Below, piece after piece: positions 63,160 through 64,000 of a stretch of 64,000 nucleotides of DNA. The first letter of the stretch is position 1, and each line of letters starts with the position of its first letter. Position numbers and translations under genes: made by a program. The DNA comes from Psychrilyobacter piezotolerans (GTDB lineage: Bacteria; Fusobacteriota; Fusobacteriia; Fusobacteriales; Fusobacteriaceae): the NCBI RefSeq assembly GCF_003391055.1, contig NZ_QUAJ01000001.1, positions 238,269 to 302,268 on the forward strand. The letters run 5' to 3'. The notes under the pieces are model-generated. The model saw only the letters and a program-made list of their open reading frames with translations, ran no database searches and had not been told where the DNA came from.

Positions 63160-63478
63160 ACTTCACTCCTTAAAATAAATAAAAAAACACTCTAATTCCA
63201 CCACCATAAAGGTAGTAGAGTTAGAGTGTTTAAGTTTCGTCATATAGACTCACAATATGCCACATAAGTAGCATAACTCATTGCCTCAAAGAGACCCTAA
63301 GTAAACCCCAGTTCTACAAATATTTTTCAATTTAAACTTTCCTTTTATTCAATTGGTTCGTATCCACACTATATAAAACATTGCAAACCTCGCCAATCAA
63401 GTAATCATTCAATCTACTTCACATTGTATTCTTTTTCACTTTTCGATACATTTTAACACATTTTACGCATAAAATCAA
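63160..63478 (-). ncRNA. Structured leader (putative riboswitch/attenuator) of APC copy 2
   Basis: A promoter on the minus strand, TTGATT (63478-63473) and TAAAAT (63455-63450) with a 17-base spacer, starts a ~270-base leader ending in a strong terminator (63186-63230) just before the permease SD. In between are further hairpins, such as atgctac-ttat-gtggcat inside a longer stem, near 63243-63290. I find no T-box motif (TGGnACCGCG), SAM-, lysine-, glycine-, TPP- or cobalamin-type consensus. It could be an unrecognised riboswitch or a separate small RNA. Confidence 0.5.
63186..63230 (-). terminator. Leader terminator upstream of APC copy 2
   Basis: 20-bp stem with one mismatch and two G-U pairs, arms 63186-63205 and 63211-63230, 5-base loop, followed on the minus strand by seven T. 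It lies between the promoter and the ORF, 27 bases before the start codon. Confidence 0.85.
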
Positions 63479-63594
63479 AATTATCTCCGAAAACGACTAA
63501 ATAAATGTTATTACTGTGTGTTTTTCCCTATAAATTCATACCAAATGAAAACTCCTAGGTAATAAAAAAAAGCTAACGCTTCTTCAACCCCCAG

Positions 63595-63615
63595 CCCCCA
63601 TCTTGGGGGTTTTTT
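63595..63615 (+). terminator. GC-rich hairpin with T-run before the IS91-type ORF
   Basis: ccccca-tct-tggggg followed by tttttt. Either a terminator protecting the transposase from outside transcription or a subterminal hairpin of the mobile element. Confidence 0.65.
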
Positions 63616-64000
63616 GGTATAATAACTATTATGACTACTATTACACTTAAAGATATTCTTACCAACGACAACCTAAAAGCTTTTTTTAAGCATCATTTTA
63701 AATTCTTTTTGAATTTCCCCAAGAGTTTTATTCACTTTATCAAATCTACTCTCGTTGCTGCACAAAATTGTAGAGAGTTTGCTTTTGCTAAATCTGTATT
63801 TTCTTGCCCTACTTGCCCTCACTATACTTTTAGACCCGTTACTTGTAAGTCAAAATTTTGTTCTTCTTGCGGGAAAATTTATGCAGAAAAATGGGCTCAT
63901 AAACTATCCTCTCAATTAATTGATAAAAAACACAAGCATATGATCTTTACTCTTCCTAAAGAAATTTGGAACTACCCAATTATTAAAAGAGATTTATTAG
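63616..64000 (+). mobile_element. Left part of an IS91-family-like insertion sequence
   Basis: Inferred from the transposase. The true left end is not defined; it lies somewhere in 63480-63630. IS91-type elements move by rolling circle and lack terminal inverted repeats, so no TIR or target duplication is expected. Confidence 0.55.
63631..64000 (+). CDS. IS91-type transposase, N-terminal part
   Basis: The ATG at 63631 opens a frame to the window edge (123 codons). It contains a zinc-ribbon FSCPTCPHYTFRPVTCKSKF ... CSSCGKIYAEKWAH (Cys pairs) followed by HKHMIFTLPKEIWNY, the order typical of the IS91/IS801 transposase N-terminal zinc-binding domain before the Y1/Y2 catalytic domain. There is no SD; a -10-like TATAAT at 63618-63623 is only seven bases before the ATG, so the message might be leaderless. 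The catalytic HUH and Tyr motifs lie beyond the window. Confidence 0.8.
   Translation, partial: MTTITLKDILTNDNLKAFFKHHFKFFLNFPKSFIHFIKSTLVAAQNCREFAFAKSVFSCPTCPHYTFRPVTCKSKFCSSCGKIYAEKWAHKLSSQLIDKKHKHMIFTLPKEIWNYPIIKRDLL

Noticed and set aside
63160..63478. Assignment of the permease leader to T-box, SAM or lysine riboswitch
   Set aside because: The hallmark words (TGGnACCGCG for T-box and the core motifs of the others) were not found by eye, so I left the class open.
1..64000. CRISPR arrays, tRNA or rRNA genes
   Set aside because: No regularly spaced direct repeats, no TTCGAnTCC-type T-arm in a cloverleaf context and no rRNA core sequences were seen on either strand. ggttcgtatcc near 63355 is not part of a tRNA.

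Overview
The window is about 64 kb of AT-rich bacterial chromosome with dense genes, strong Shine-Dalgarno (SD) sequences and many bidirectional hairpin terminators. It looks like a Fusobacteriota genome, perhaps the Psychrilyobacter / Ilyobacter / Propionigenium / Cetobacterium group. Three things suggest this: an outer-membrane OmpA protein beside low-GC, Firmicutes-like housekeeping genes; MinCDE beside AddAB-like, RbgA, RNase J, TlyA and YhbY genes; and a dispersed repeat whose spurious translation I remember from fusobacterial annotations. This placement is an inference, and no rRNA or tRNA gene was found to confirm it.

Layout. 1-3.5 kb: end of an M50 protease, a shortened ComEC, a DUF805 protein and a GNAT acetyltransferase. 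3.5-7.9 kb: amino-sugar catabolism, with nagA and nagB leftward and the PTS transporter nagE divergent. 8-10.6 kb: gltX and prfB, the latter with the programmed +1 frameshift. 10.7-14.8 kb: a glycosyltransferase and dCache-GGDEF pair divergent from an S24-type repressor. 14.9-23.4 kb: a TcyP-like symporter, a rhodanese, a SNF2 helicase with an unrecognised 592-aa partner, and an APC permease with a cupin protein. 23.5-29 kb: OmpA-like protein, then an amidase - GerMN - yqeK - rnr operon. 29-35.6 kb: YebC, a MATE pump, a YheO-like regulator, a YgiQ radical-SAM protein and Der.

From 35.6 to 63.2 kb every gene is leftward. In order of transcription from the right these are: APC permease; addB-addA; cold-shock protein; DUF445; a compact operon ruvB-rrf2-rsmE-mtaB-lytR_C-rsfS-mreD-mrdA; rnj; yhbY; dxs-HD-tlyA-rsmI; rbgA-nadE; folP; a small membrane protein; minC-minD-minE. 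At the right edge a rightward IS91-type transposase begins and runs off the window.

Most of the window is core metabolism, RNA processing, recombination and cell-shape or division genes. The parts that plain annotation does not explain are: a promoter - structured leader - terminator module in front of the second APC permease; a SNF2 helicase partner whose C-terminus resembles the XPB/Ssl2 N-terminal fold; a MITE-like ~200-bp repeat with a partial copy 36 kb away; two near-identical hairpins placed directly upstream of SD sequences; and a ComEC whose metallo-beta-lactamase domain has shrunk and lost its metal motif. No CRISPR array, prophage or complete insertion sequence was found.
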